A stretch of 64,000 bases of DNA from Vicia villosa (lineage: Eukaryota > Streptophyta > Magnoliopsida > Fabales > Fabaceae), in NCBI RefSeq assembly GCF_029867415.1, contig NC_081185.1:118771987-118835986 (forward strand). The letters run 5' to 3'. Under the pieces are notes generated by a model. It saw only the letters and a program-made list of their open reading frames with translations, ran no database searches and was not told the origin of the DNA. Positions 45,648-56,000 of this stretch are shown here, piece after piece (the first letter of the stretch is position 1; each line of letters starts with the position of its first letter). The position numbers and the translations under genes are program-made.

Positions 45648-46111
45648 TTATTTCATCATGATCATAATCACAACTGTTGCACCTAAAATAACAAACAACA
45701 TCCAGATTTTTTTCAACTTCATAATCTTGTTTATCTCCTTCCTTAATTCTTCATTTGTCAGCTTTACTTTTTCAATCTCCATTGTTGCATCATCCAATTT
45801 TTTTGATAACTTTTCCAATCTGGACATTATAATTTGACCTTTGTCATCTTGAACATCCTCATAAAACCATTCAAAAAACCCACACCCAGGTTGCCTTGTT
45901 CCCTGCATTTTACAAAGGACAGTTGGAAATGAACAATGGAGATAAAATGAGAACAACCCCGAAAATACAAACATACCTTAAAATGAGAACAACCCCAAAA
46001 ATATTTTCCATAGCTCTTTGACGTTGATGACCTGCGAAGAGTAGCTGTATCTCCACAGTGACAACTTGGTTTCCATGGAAGATTCTCCCCCGTAAAAGAA
46101 CTGGTTTTCAT
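45648..46111 (-). pseudogene. GRF-zinc-finger, coiled-coil, membrane-tail protein in mudrB position, split by copia
   Basis: Two exons on the minus strand (46111-45978/45977 and 45902-45648) with a GT..AG intron (45976-45903). The spliced frame has CHCG, KYFWGC and GCGFFEW, the GRF-type zinc finger pattern. A Lys/Glu-rich heptad-like stretch follows (RLEKLSKKLDDATMEIEKVK...NEELRKEINKIMK, coiled coil), then a hydrophobic C-terminal helix (IWMLFVILGATVVIMIMM), so a tail-anchored protein is possible. A copia element is inserted nine bases upstream of the Met at 46111. Across the insertion the frame is open to another Met at 52858 (minus), so the original N-terminus probably lay there and the gene is broken. 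It is convergent to the transposase and would have been driven from the right terminal repeat. Function unknown. Confidence 0.75.
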
Positions 46112-46119
46112 ACTATCTT

Positions 46120-47632
46120 TGTGAATACAAGATTACACTCAAAGATGTTTTTGATTTATGGCAAACTCAAATGAGCATTCAAACAACAAGGAGGAATTTG
46201 ATCACTCATGAAAGCACAAGGTGATCCACTATGCATATAAGTCGACTCAACACAAGCTGGACATGAAAAATGCAGAAAATCAGCAGTTAGGTCGACCTAC
46301 TGTCAACCTAGGTCGACCTAAAATGAAGGAAAATCCATATACCTCTGCTAGGTCGACTCACAGACCATTTAGGTCGACTCAAAATGAAGAAATCTTCATA
46401 TCAGTCTGCTAGGTCGACCTACATGGCAACTAGGTCGACCTAATCTGTGAAAATGTCCCCAAAATGCATCAGAAGAGGATTCTGGTCGACCTACTCCTTC
46501 AACAGGTCGACCTAACTGGGAGCAAAATTCTGCAAGCTCTGTTAGGTCGACCTAAGCACTACAAGTGGTCGACCTAACTGATCAAGAAAGTTCAAAAATC
46601 AGTTTTTCTTGGTTCTAACTGTTATGCAATCATATATATTGTGCAAGGGTAATTATTCAAGTAACACCAACGACTGAAAGATACATAAACGCTTCTCATC
46701 TTCGTTCTTCATCATCTCCAACACAATTACACATAATCATTCTTGCGTTGCGGGTTAGTGATGAGTTCGATAACGTCCATGGAACGGAATTGAAGATTCC
46801 TAGTGGGTGAAGGTTTGTGGGGTTTGTTGGTGAATAAAATCTGCGGGTTTTGTCCTCCACGACGGGTGGTTCTTGGGGGTTTTTATCAAGAGGCGTTCAT
46901 TGAGGATTCGGCTGAGTGTAACGATTGAGGAACGGGGAGTTCAAGGAATCAAGACACTGCAGAAGGGAATCAAAGTGAAGCTCTTGGATAACCTTGATCT
47001 GGCTCAAGATTAAGGGGGAAGAAGATTCAAAGGATCGACATAATTGGTTTATCGTTTATCGCTTTGTTATCTTCTTTGTATATACTACTTTCAACATTAA
47101 TGAAAGATTACCCAATTTCAATTTGGAATTGGGGGCAGACGTAGTCGTAGCGAGGACGATCGACGAACTGCCTAAACAAATATCGTGTTCTTGTCGCTTT
47201 TACTTTCTCTTTTACTTTCTGTTCATAATTGGTTATAAGTGCAAAATTGATCAACGATTCGAGTGTTAAAATTGTGAATTAAAGTTCTGCACAAACATCA
47301 CAATTCACCACAACTTGAATCACTATCAATTTGAACGTATCACCAAGTGTTTGTGTTTTTGCTTAATCCAATCTTACTGCATTGAAAATCAAAATTGTCA
47401 ATCTAGAAGTTAATTGGTTTTCAGTTGTAAAACGTACTGTTTAGCTATCATATTACTTCACCATCAACTCCACTTACTCTTTGGTTTTGAAACACATACG
47501 ACCTTTGCAATAGCGGTCCAGAATAGACGCAAGTCGATTCAGAACCGCTTTCGCTCGAGTCAGTAGAAAAATCCTTAAAAACTTAGTGAGATCTATTCAC
47601 CCCCCCCTAGATCTTTAGGCCAGCGTCTAACA
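46120..47632 (+). repeat. 5' LTR of copia element
   Basis: Starts TGTGAATACAAG and ends CAGCGTCTAACA. The frames at 46221-46412 and 46994-47269 are repeated identically in the 3' LTR and are not genes. Confidence 0.94.
46289..46574 (+). repeat. Array of ten AGGTCGACCT-type palindromes in five pairs
   Basis: Sites start at 46289/46310, 46350/46371, 46411/46432, 46483/46504 and 46544/46565. Spacing within every pair is exactly 21 bp. Pair-to-pair distance is 61, 61, 72 and 61 bp. Most sites read AGGTCGACCT; the second pair reads AGGTCGACTC and two sites begin TGG. The sequence between sites is not conserved. The same array is in the 3' LTR (51492-51777). Confidence 0.93.
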
Positions 47633-47634
47633 AG

Positions 47635-47647
47635 TGGCATCAAGAGC
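47635..47647 (+). other. Primer binding site of copia element
   Basis: TGGCATCAAGAGC lies two bases after the 5' LTR. It resembles the initiator-Met site TGGTATCAGAGC with a substitution and an extra base. Confidence 0.7.
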
Positions 47648-47687
47648 TCTGGTTTATTCCGTGCTTCGTGAAACACTTATTGGAAAG

Positions 47688-50600
47688 ATGGCTTCTGAAC
47701 CTAAAGGGGCTCATAATAGAGCTCCAGTTTTCAACGGAGAAAACTACGGCTATTGGAAGGATTGTATGTGTGTCCATATCAATGCAATTGATAGGAACAT
47801 CTGGACAGCTATTGTCAATGGTCCATTTCAGATCACTATGACAAATGCAGCTGGTGCATTTGTTCCAAAACCAGAAGATACTTGGAATGCTGAAGATGAA
47901 AAGAAATATGCATACGATTGGAAAGCGAGAAACATTCTAATCTCAGCTCTAGGAGTTGATGAATACTATCGCGTTTCCCATTATAGATCAGCTAAAGCTA
48001 TGTGGGATACATTGCAAGTTGCCCACGAGGGAACGGATGATGTCAAACTAGCTAGGATCAATACGTTAACTCAAGAGTTCGAACTTTTCCACATGGAAGA
48101 TGGTGAAACCATCGAAAGCATGCAGAAAAGATTCGTTCACCTAAAAAATCGATTAAATTCTCTTGATAGACCTGTTTCCAATGCAGTTGCTACTAACAAA
48201 ATCTTAAGGTGTTTGAACAGGGAATGGCAGCCCAAAGTTACAGCAATTAAGGAAGCAAATGATCTCAACACTTTAGACATTACCACTCTCTTTGGTAAAC
48301 TAGAGGAACATGAACAGCATCTTAAATGCCTTGACATGCATGAGAAGAGGACAAAGAAAGAAAAGAACATGGAGAAAGAGGTAGAGAAGAAGTCAATAGC
48401 TCTAAAAGCTTCGAGCTCCAAGACCTCAAAACGAGAGCCAAAGGATAGTGACACAAGTGATGACGAAGACTCCGATGATGAGGAAATGGGACTGTTTGTG
48501 CGAAGATACAACAAATATCTAAAGAAAAATGGAGCAAAACATTCCGACAAAGGATTGATCAACTATAGAAAGCAATCAAACATGTTCAAACAAGATGACG
48601 ACAACAAAGGAAAGATCAAAGGTCTTTGCTTCAATTGTGGGAAAGCCGGTCACTACAAACCGGATTGTCCATACCTTAAGAAAGAAAAGGAGAAGAACCA
48701 AAGCAAGGGTCATAACAAATCTAAAAGAGCTTACATAGCATGGGAAAGTGATTCATCTAGTGAAAGCTCGTCAAGCGATGAAGAAGAATCAGCAAACCTA
48801 TGTTTCATGGCTCATCAAAACAAGAAAAAGAAAGCTGAAAAGTGTCTTGACATTGCCGAAAGGTTGTGGTTCCTTGATAGCGGATGTTCAAGACACATGA
48901 CTGGAGACCTATCTCTTTTCGTTGAGTTTCAAGCAAAGAAAAAGGGGTATGTCACCTATGGAGATAACAATCGGGGAGCCATACTTGGTAAAGGAAGTGT
49001 AGGTCTTTCATTTAATGGTGCAGGCCCATCCACTGAAGACATTGTCAAGGATAAGGAAGATGAGGATGAGAGTATTGTAAAGAAAGATGCTGAGAGAGAG
49101 AAAGATGAGTCTCACAATGAAAATGAAAAAGAAAGCATCTCAAACAATGAAGAACTTCCCAAGGCCTGGACAAACGTGAAAGACCATCCAATTGACAATA
49201 TAATAGGAGACATCTCAAGGGGCGTTACAACACGCTCAAAGATAAGTAACTTCTGCCATCATTTTGCTTTTGTTTCACAAGTTGAGCCGAAAAACGCTAA
49301 GGACGCATTACTTGATGAGCATTGGCTAATGGCCATGCAAGAAGAATTAAACCAATTTAAACGGAATGATGTTTGGGACTTAGTCCCTCATCCGGGAGAT
49401 CATCAAGTAATAGGCACTAGATGGGTTTTTCGTAACAAACTTGATGAAAACGGTGTTATTACTAGAAACAAAGCTAGATTAGTTGCTCAAGGTTACAATC
49501 AAGAGGAAGGTATTGATTATGAAGAGACATACGCTCCTGTAGCACGTCTCGAAGCTATTCGCCTCTTACTTGCTTATGCGTGTGCTAAAGACTTCAAACT
49601 ATTCCAAATGGATGTTAAGAGTGCCTTTCTAAATGGCTATATAAATGAAGAAGTCTATGTTGCTCAGCCACCCGGCTTTGAGAATTACATGTATCCAACT
49701 CATGTTTATAAGCTGAAACGTGCTCTATACGGCCTTAAACAAGCCCCTCGGGCTTGGTACGAACGGTTGAGCAAATTTCTCCTTAGTCAAGGGTACTCTA
49801 GAGGTAAAGTTGATACTACTCTCTTTATTAAAAGAAAAGATAAGGATATTCTCTTAGTCCAAATTTATGTAGATGATATTATATTTGGGTCCACTAATGC
49901 AAAACTTGTCAAAGACTTTTCTAAGCTTATGCAGAGTGAATTTGAGATGAGTCTCATGGGTGAGCTAAATTTCTTCCTTGGCCTACAAATCAAGCAACTC
50001 AGTCATGGAACGTTTGTGAATCAAACTAAATATTGTACGGAGCTGCTCAAAAGATTTGGAATGAGTGAAGCAAAGGAAATTGACACACCTATGGCAACAA
50101 ATACAAATCTAGACAAAGATGAGAAAGGTAAAGAAGTTGACGTGAAATTATACCGAGGTATGATAGGCTCACTATTGTATCTTACTGCCTCAAGACCAGA
50201 CATTATGTTTAGTGTGTGTATGTGTGCAAGATATCAATCTTGTCCAAAAGAATCTCACTTGAAAGCTGTCAAAAGAATTCTGCGATATTTACGTGGAACT
50301 ACTACATATGGTCTATGGTATCCAAAAGGAAATGAGTGTCATTTGGTAGGATTCTCCGATTCAGATTTTGCTGGCTGCAAATCCGATAGAAAAAGCACCA
50401 GTGGAACGTGTCATCTATTCTCAAACTCATTAATAAGTTGGCATAGTAAGAAACAAGTATCGGTTGCATTATCCACTACTGAGGCAGAATATGTAGCCGC
50501 TGGAAGCTGCTGTGCACAAATATTATGGCTCAAGCAACAACTTCTTGACTTTGGCATTAAGCTTGATCACATACCTATCATGTGCGACAACACAAGCGCC

Positions 50601-50819
50601 ATAAACTTGAGTAAAAATCCTGTCTTACACTCACGTACCAAACATATTGAAATAAGGCATCACTTTCTACGAGATCATGTAGAGAAAGGAGACGTTACTT
50701 TTGAACATGTAGAAAGCAAGAAGCAACTAGCTGACATCTTCACCAAACCGCTAGCAACGGAGCAATATTTCAACATTCGTAGGGAATTAGGGATACTCGA
50801 TATCTCTAATTTGGGCTAA
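47688..50819 (+). CDS. Copia gag-protease-RT-RNase H polyprotein without integrase
   Basis: 1043 residues from the first ATG (47688). The frame is open upstream to 47634, but only with GTG. Order: gag (about 47700-48330, with [16 protein letters not shown] and [11 protein letters not shown]); one CCHC knuckle ([14 protein letters not shown], about 48628-48669); protease with [13 protein letters not shown] (about 48868-48906). After [16 protein letters not shown] the frame passes straight into an acidic linker (about 49020-49190). RT follows ([21 protein letters not shown] at about 49863), then RNase H ([27 protein letters not shown] near 50730). The pre-integrase finger and the D-D-E integrase core that should lie between protease and linker are absent. 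There is no stop or frameshift anywhere, so the deletion is in frame. Confidence 0.93.
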   Translation: MASEPKGAHNRAPVFNGENYGYWKDCMCVHINAIDRNIWTAIVNGPFQITMTNAAGAFVPKPEDTWNAEDEKKYAYDWKARNILISALGVDEYYRVSHYRSAKAMWDTLQVAHEGTDDVKLARINTLTQEFELFHMEDGETIESMQKRFVHLKNRLNSLDRPVSNAVATNKILRCLNREWQPKVTAIKEANDLNTLDITTLFGKLEEHEQHLKCLDMHEKRTKKEKNMEKEVEKKSIALKASSSKTSKREPKDSDTSDDEDSDDEEMGLFVRRYNKYLKKNGAKHSDKGLINYRKQSNMFKQDDDNKGKIKGLCFNCGKAGHYKPDCPYLKKEKEKNQSKGHNKSKRAYIAWESDSSSESSSSDEEESANLCFMAHQNKKKKAEKCLDIAERLWFLDSGCSRHMTGDLSLFVEFQAKKKGYVTYGDNNRGAILGKGSVGLSFNGAGPSTEDIVKDKEDEDESIVKKDAEREKDESHNENEKESISNNEELPKAWTNVKDHPIDNIIGDISRGVTTRSKISNFCHHFAFVSQVEPKNAKDALLDEHWLMAMQEELNQFKRNDVWDLVPHPGDHQVIGTRWVFRNKLDENGVITRNKARLVAQGYNQEEGIDYEETYAPVARLEAIRLLLAYACAKDFKLFQMDVKSAFLNGYINEEVYVAQPPGFENYMYPTHVYKLKRALYGLKQAPRAWYERLSKFLLSQGYSRGKVDTTLFIKRKDKDILLVQIYVDDIIFGSTNAKLVKDFSKLMQSEFEMSLMGELNFFLGLQIKQLSHGTFVNQTKYCTELLKRFGMSEAKEIDTPMATNTNLDKDEKGKEVDVKLYRGMIGSLLYLTASRPDIMFSVCMCARYQSCPKESHLKAVKRILRYLRGTTTYGLWYPKGNECHLVGFSDSDFAGCKSDRKSTSGTCHLFSNSLISWHSKKQVSVALSTTEAEYVAAGSCCAQILWLKQQLLDFGIKLDHIPIMCDNTSAINLSKNPVLHSRTKHIEIRHHFLRDHVEKGDVTFEHVESKKQLADIFTKPLATEQYFNIRRELGILDISNLG

Positions 50820-51310
50820 TTACGTTTGTTTTCTCTTAATATTATTTCTTTACTTTATGTATATATCTATTTGTCTTGCTAACAATTTTTTTTAGCATAA
50901 AGGTAGCTCATCATCAAGCCAGGCGTCATATTGAAAAAGCGGTAACGCAATTGGTGTTCACTTCCAAAAATATTATTGATACTATAATATGCTATCAATT
51001 AACATGCTTATAGTGACCTCATGCATAAAAACTGCTCCTGCTCACATATGTGTCTCATTCTACCATCAACTACCTTTTACCTACTATACTATACATGCTA
51101 GCATTACTATCTATGGTTCTCTTGTTACTCTTCTATTCTCCTGTTTTCTCTTTTTGATGTTGACAAAGGGGGAGATAGATGTTGAGCGTACGGGGGAGCT
51201 TTGTTGAGAGATTGCCCTGTTGAGAGATAGATGCCGGATGTACGGGGGAGCCTTGTTGAGTCTGTGTCACTTACTACCAAAGCTTTTGACTATTGGTTTG
51301 CCATCATCAA

Positions 51311-51322
51311 AAAGGGGGAGTA
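51311..51322 (+). other. Polypurine tract of copia element
   Basis: AAAGGGGGAGTA directly before the 3' LTR. Similar AAGGGGGAG or ACGGGGGAG blocks occur at about 51166, 51190 and 51243. Confidence 0.85.
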
Positions 51323-52837
51323 TGTGAATACAAGATTACACTCAAAGATGTTTTTGATTTATGGCAAACTCAAATGAGCATTCAAACAACAAGGAGGAAT
51401 TTGATCACTCATGAAAGCACAAGGTGATCCACTATGCATATAAGTCGACTCAACACAAGCTGGACATGAAAAATGCAGAAAATCAGCAGTTAGGTCGACC
51501 TACTGTCAACCTAGGTCGACCTAAAATGAAGGAAAATCCATATACCTCTGCTAGGTCGACTCACAGACCATTTAGGTCGACTCAAAATGAAGAAATCTTC
51601 ATATCAGTCTGCTAGGTCGACCTACATGGCAACTAGGTCGACCTAATCTGTGAAAATGTCCCCAAAATGCATCAGAAGAGGATTCTGGTCGACCTACTCC
51701 TTCAACAGGTCGACCTAACTGGGAGCAAAATTCTGCAAGCTCTGTTAGGTCGACCTAAGCACTACAAGTGGTCGACCTAACTGATCAAGAAAGTTCAAAA
51801 ATCAGTTTTTCTTGGTTCTAACTGTTATGCAATCATATATATTGTGCAAGGGTAATTATTCAAGTAACACCAACGACTGAAAGATACATAAACGCTTCTC
51901 ATCTTCGTTCTTCATCATCTCCAACACAATTACACATAATCATTCTTGCGTTGCGGGTTAGTGATGAGTTCGATAACGTCCATGGAACGGAATTGAAGAT
52001 TCCTAGTGGGTGAAGGTTTGTGGGGTTTGTTGGTGAATAAAATCTGCGGGTTTTGTCCTCCACGACGGGTGGTTCTTGGGGGTTTTTATCAAGAGGCGTT
52101 CATTGAGGATTCGGCTGAGTGTAACGATTGAGGAACGGGGAGTTCAAGGAATCAAGACACTGCAGAAGGGAATCAAAGTGAAGCTCTTGGATAACCTTGA
52201 TCTGGCTCAAGATTAAGGGGGAAGAAGATTCAAAGGATCGACATAATTGGTTTATCGTTTATCGCTTTGTTATCTTCTTTGTATATACTACTTTCAACAT
52301 TAATGAAAGATTACCCAATTTCAATTTGGAATTGGGGGCAGACGTAGTCGTAGCGAGGACGATCGACGAACTGCCTAAACAAATATCGTGTTCTTGTCGC
52401 TTTTACTTTCTCTTTTACTTTCTGTTCATAATTGGTTATAAGTGCAAAATTGATCAACGATTCGAGTGTTAAAATTGTGAATTAAAGTTCTGCACAAACA
52501 TCACAATTCACCACAACTTGAATCACTATCAATTTGAACGTATCACCAAGTGTTTGTGTTTTTGCTTAATCCAATCTTACTGCATTGAAAATCAAAATTG
52601 TCAATCTAGAAGTTAATTGGTTTTCAGTTGTAAAACGTACTGTTTAGCTATCATATTACTTCACCATCAACTCCACTTACTCTTTGGTTTTGAAACACAT
52701 ACGACCTTTGCAATAGCGGTCCAGAATAGACGCAAGTCGATTCAGAACCGCTTTCGCTCGAGTCAGTAGAAAAATCCTTAAAAACTTAGTGAGATCTATT
52801 CACCCCCCCCCCTAGATCTTTAGGCCAGCGTCTAACA
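51323..52837 (+). repeat. 3' LTR of copia element
   Basis: Same as the 5' LTR apart from the C-run length. Ends GTCTAACA followed by ATCTT. Confidence 0.94.
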
Positions 52838-52842
52838 ATCTT

Positions 52843-53070
52843 CGCTTTTCTGTTTCATGGAGGACGAATTGAAACTTGATGTTATCCCTAAATCCCTAAC
52901 TTGATGTTTCATGGAGGACGAATTGAAAGAAGAAACCAATTAATGTTATCCCTAAACACAATTCTGGACGCGGCTAGGGCAAATTTTGGGGGAACAAGGG
53001 AGAATGAAATAGAAGATCCATGTCATGTGCCACGTATGCAGAAACAAACGGCCGTTTGCTCTAAATGGAT
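52843..53070 (-). other. Leader region of the GRF-finger gene
   Basis: Sequence between the copia insertion and the right terminal repeat. A segment with TTTCATGGAGGACGAATTGA occurs twice (about 52853 and 52906), each followed by a GATGTTATCCCTAAA-type block. It includes the likely original Met of the GRF gene at 52858 on the minus strand. Confidence 0.5.
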
Positions 53071-53188
53071 GGAAGGGACAAACGTGCTCCGTTTTTAAGA
53101 CTTGAAGGATTGATTTGCACTTTTTAAAAGTTAAGGGACCATAATGGACCCCGAGCTAAAGTTAAAGGACGAAAAAGGGTATTTTCCC
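53071..53188. repeat. Right terminal inverted repeat of MuDR-type element
   Basis: Complement of the left repeat, ending GGGTATTTTCCC, followed by the TAAAATTTA target duplication. Confidence 0.88.
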
Positions 53189-53197
53189 TAAAATTTA

Positions 53198-53640
53198 TCA
53201 TTAAAACTAATTTGTATAAAAATATTAGCCAAAAACTATTTTATCTTTTAACTCATTTTTAACCCAAATCAATTAGTTAATAAATTTATTCAAAGTTAAT
53301 TTTCATTATAGCAAAACTAAACTTAAGCTTATAGTTTTTTTATGGTTTGAATACTCTTTATTCTATTACTTAATGAAGTAAGATGTTAATCTTTCTATTT
53401 TAAATTTTGGTTTTTATTCTCCAATTTTGTATTTTATTAAAAATTATAATATCAATTTACATTTTATTATTATTAAAATTGTTTTTTTTAAATTGTGAGT
53501 TTGGACCCATTTTAAATATAAAAGAAAATATTAAACATCATTAATTACGTTTGTGATTAAAAAATCTTCACTTTAAACTCAAAAATTATAATTTTTAGAG
53601 CTAAAAATTTAAGTTTCGATGAAATTTGTAAATATATGAA
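53198..53640. other. AT-rich spacer
   Basis: No gene, no recognised repeat. Confidence 0.5.
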
Positions 53641-54229
53641 ATTTGTTCTGGACTTGGCCTATGGCTGGCCCACCTTCGGACAAGCCTTAGTCCAACGTTT
53701 TTCCAATGAAGGTCCAACAAAGTGGTCCAAATGACCACAGTTGTTGGGGAGCTTCTCCCTGACCTGCCCCTCTAAAAGATACGTGCTCAACTGCTTTTTG
53801 GAAGAAACAAACTTTCAATACCCGAGGATTTCGGGACAATGGACCCATGAACTAGACCACACGCTGGTCTTCCCTAACCACGTAGGATTCTGAAAGTCTT
53901 CTATTTTGGGTATGAGAATCCAGACCAAAATGAAGATTTTGGCCCATCGCTAAGGGCACTATAAATACCCACTTCATTAGAGGGTCATGTATTTTATTCT
54001 ATTCATAGCTTTGTACTTGCTCTCTTTACTATAAACCTCACTTTGTCATTGGAGTGTCTTGCAGGTACACCCCCTTTATTTGCACCGACCACAAACTCAA
54101 GTGTTGCAGGCCACTAAAGATTATTCTGATCCCGGTAAGATTAGTGGCGCCGTCTATGAGAATTCATTTCTTCCCCGTCTTTTCTTAAAATAGACTAAAG
54201 CAAATTCACATCAAAACCTACCGATCATC

Positions 54230-56000
54230 ATGGCCAGCCAATACGGTGATAACGTCAATACCTTCGCCCCCACAGGCAACCTCAACAACAATGGGACAGT
54301 TGGTCCCGAATAGGGTGACTCCAGGGACGGGCAGACCACTTTTTCCTCTTCCGAGGACACGGGCCATAACACTGCCAAACATCAGCAGCCTCCGCTAGAT
54401 GACACCTATCAAGAGATCCATGTGCCACCTAACACGGACCCGACCACAGTGTCCCTATTCGTGGCGTTCAACCAGACTAACTTTCTCATTTTCCAACAGA
54501 ACCAACAAATTGCAATGTTGGAGACAGATCATCGATCACACTCCCCGAGGAGGCATCAACGGTTTAAGTCTCGTACTTTGTCCCTACGACGATGAGACAG
54601 CCACTTGTGTTCTCCCCGGCAGAGGTACCAAAGGGATGATTCTCAGAGCCTCTCTCCTCGACCAATTGGTATTCTTCCTTGGCTGGAATGACAACAGCCC
54701 ATGGTCACCCAGAAGTGTGAGCGCAACCCTCTTCAAAAGAGGTGATTCTCTCTTATTCCAAAGAAAATAAAAGATGTCGACAAGCTTAGGAGTCGACCAA
54801 GAAGCCTGCCACGCCGCCATAAAAACCTTCGGCTCGACTTCTCCCCATCCCGCTTGCCAATTCGAAGCGATAAGCACGACCCCCACTATTTGTTGTCTCA
54901 AGCAATCATGAAGACTCCGCTCCCCCTCGGGATGGAAAAACCACCTCCTCTGGGTACCTAAGAAGGAACAATAGACCCGGACGACCACATCGAAAACTTC
55001 GATGCTATACTCAACTATCGCCCTGTCTGGGGATCCATCGAATGCATACTCTTCCTCACAACACTCGAGAAGGGCGTCTTGGCATGGTACAAAAGCCTTG
55101 CCCTGAAATCTTTCCATTCCTAGAGCGACCTGAAAGAACAATTCACCAGGCACTTCATTCCTCCTGGCAACATCCAAAGTCTGAGGCATCCTTGGAAGCA
55201 ACCGTTCAGGGAAACAATGCACCCCTTCAGGAATACCTTGAACAGTTTAATTAGGAGGCTATCCAAGTCCCCACGACTGATCGTATGAAAAGGTACTTGC
55301 TCGAGTGAGGGTTGCATCCTGGCAGTGACTTCAGGAAGGCAATCGAGATTGAGATAGCTCATTCACTAGATGAGCTTCTCCTCAAGGCTCGGGCCTATAT
55401 CCAATGTGAGGAGAAATATTGTGCTAATAGTGCCCATGATTTGAGGATTCAAAAAAGCATAAGAGGCTTGAAATACAAAGACCCTGCACCATCTCAATGA
55501 GGCAGAGAAAACGTAAGCACAAAGGACCATCTAGAAGTTTCACGGAGTACACTCTGATGACCGCTCCCCGCAAGTGTATCCCCGCCAAGTCTACCAACGT
55601 CGAGTTCAAACAAGATGGAGTCTGGTTCCCCAAGTCTACTATTTCCGAACCAGGAGTAGAAAAAACCAGGTACTGCAAGTTCCACCGGAGCCACGACCAT
55701 GTCACTGAAGACTGCATCCACCTCAAGGTCGTAATCGAGACCCTAATCAGGGAAGTCCAGTTGAGACAATTCACCAAGAGGGGCAAGGCTCCCCGAAAAG
55801 ACATCCACGAGACAAAGAAGGTCGAGGAGGAAAACCCCCTGGATAAGCTAGCCCACTGCAGGTCGCCCTATGCATCTCTAGAGCAAAAAATTTCTTCGTC
55901 CCCGACAAGGCTGATGTGTCGCTATCCGCTCATAGCACCTGGGAGCAATTCCCCTCCACTATGGTTATATTTGGCGGAGGATTCAACCCACTCACCATAG
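54230..56000 (+). pseudogene. Gag relic of decayed gypsy element
   Basis: Begins with MASQYGDNVNTF at 54230, hits a stop near 54313, and continues in several frames. The best pieces are a capsid region at about 54960-55260 and 55312-55500, and a frame at 55497-56000 with the nucleocapsid cluster CKFHRSHDHVTEDCIHLK (about 55674-55727). The mixed frames show old decay. Confidence 0.75.

Larger units (their letters stand above)
46120..52837 (+). mobile_element. Very young SIRE-like Ty1/copia element lacking integrase
   Basis: 6.7-kb element with perfect 5-bp target duplications ATCTT (46115-46119 and 52838-52842). LTRs of 1513 and 1515 bp show no base substitution by eye; the only difference is two extra C in the C-run near the 3' end. 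It has a primer site, one uninterrupted ORF and a purine tract. The AAGGGGGAG repeats before the 3' LTR are a SIRE/Maximus habit. The ORF lacks the integrase domain. No envelope-like ORF follows pol. Confidence 0.93.
41433..53188. mobile_element. MuDR-type Mutator element with two convergent genes, containing a copia insertion
   Basis: Perfect 9-bp target duplications TAAAATTTA (41424-41432 and 53189-53197) flank terminal inverted repeats of about 118 bp (41433-41550 and 53071-53188) that differ at about six positions. Without the 6.7-kb copia insertion and its 5-bp duplication the element is about 5.03 kb, the size of an autonomous MULE. A mudrA-like transposase gene reads inwards from the left end, and a GRF-zinc-finger gene reads inwards from the right end. 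The transposase has lesions, so the copy is probably no longer autonomous. Confidence 0.92.

Noticed and set aside
46289..46574. CRISPR-like regular spacing of repeats
   Set aside because: Plant nuclear LTR context, 10-bp palindromes and alternating 21/40-bp spacing without spacer structure. Not a CRISPR array.
46221..47269. Short frames identical to ones at 51424-52472
   Set aside because: Identical because they are in the two LTRs of the same young copia element. The first crosses the palindrome array.
50989..51207. Possible envelope-like ORF after pol in the SIRE-like element
   Set aside because: Only 72 codons, with one hydrophobic stretch and no match to the envelope-like ORFs of SIRE relatives. 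It runs into the purine tract region.
54584..55222. 212-codon minus-strand frame
   Set aside because: Lies antisense to the gag relic of the decayed gypsy element and shows no domain. The sense strand explains the sequence.
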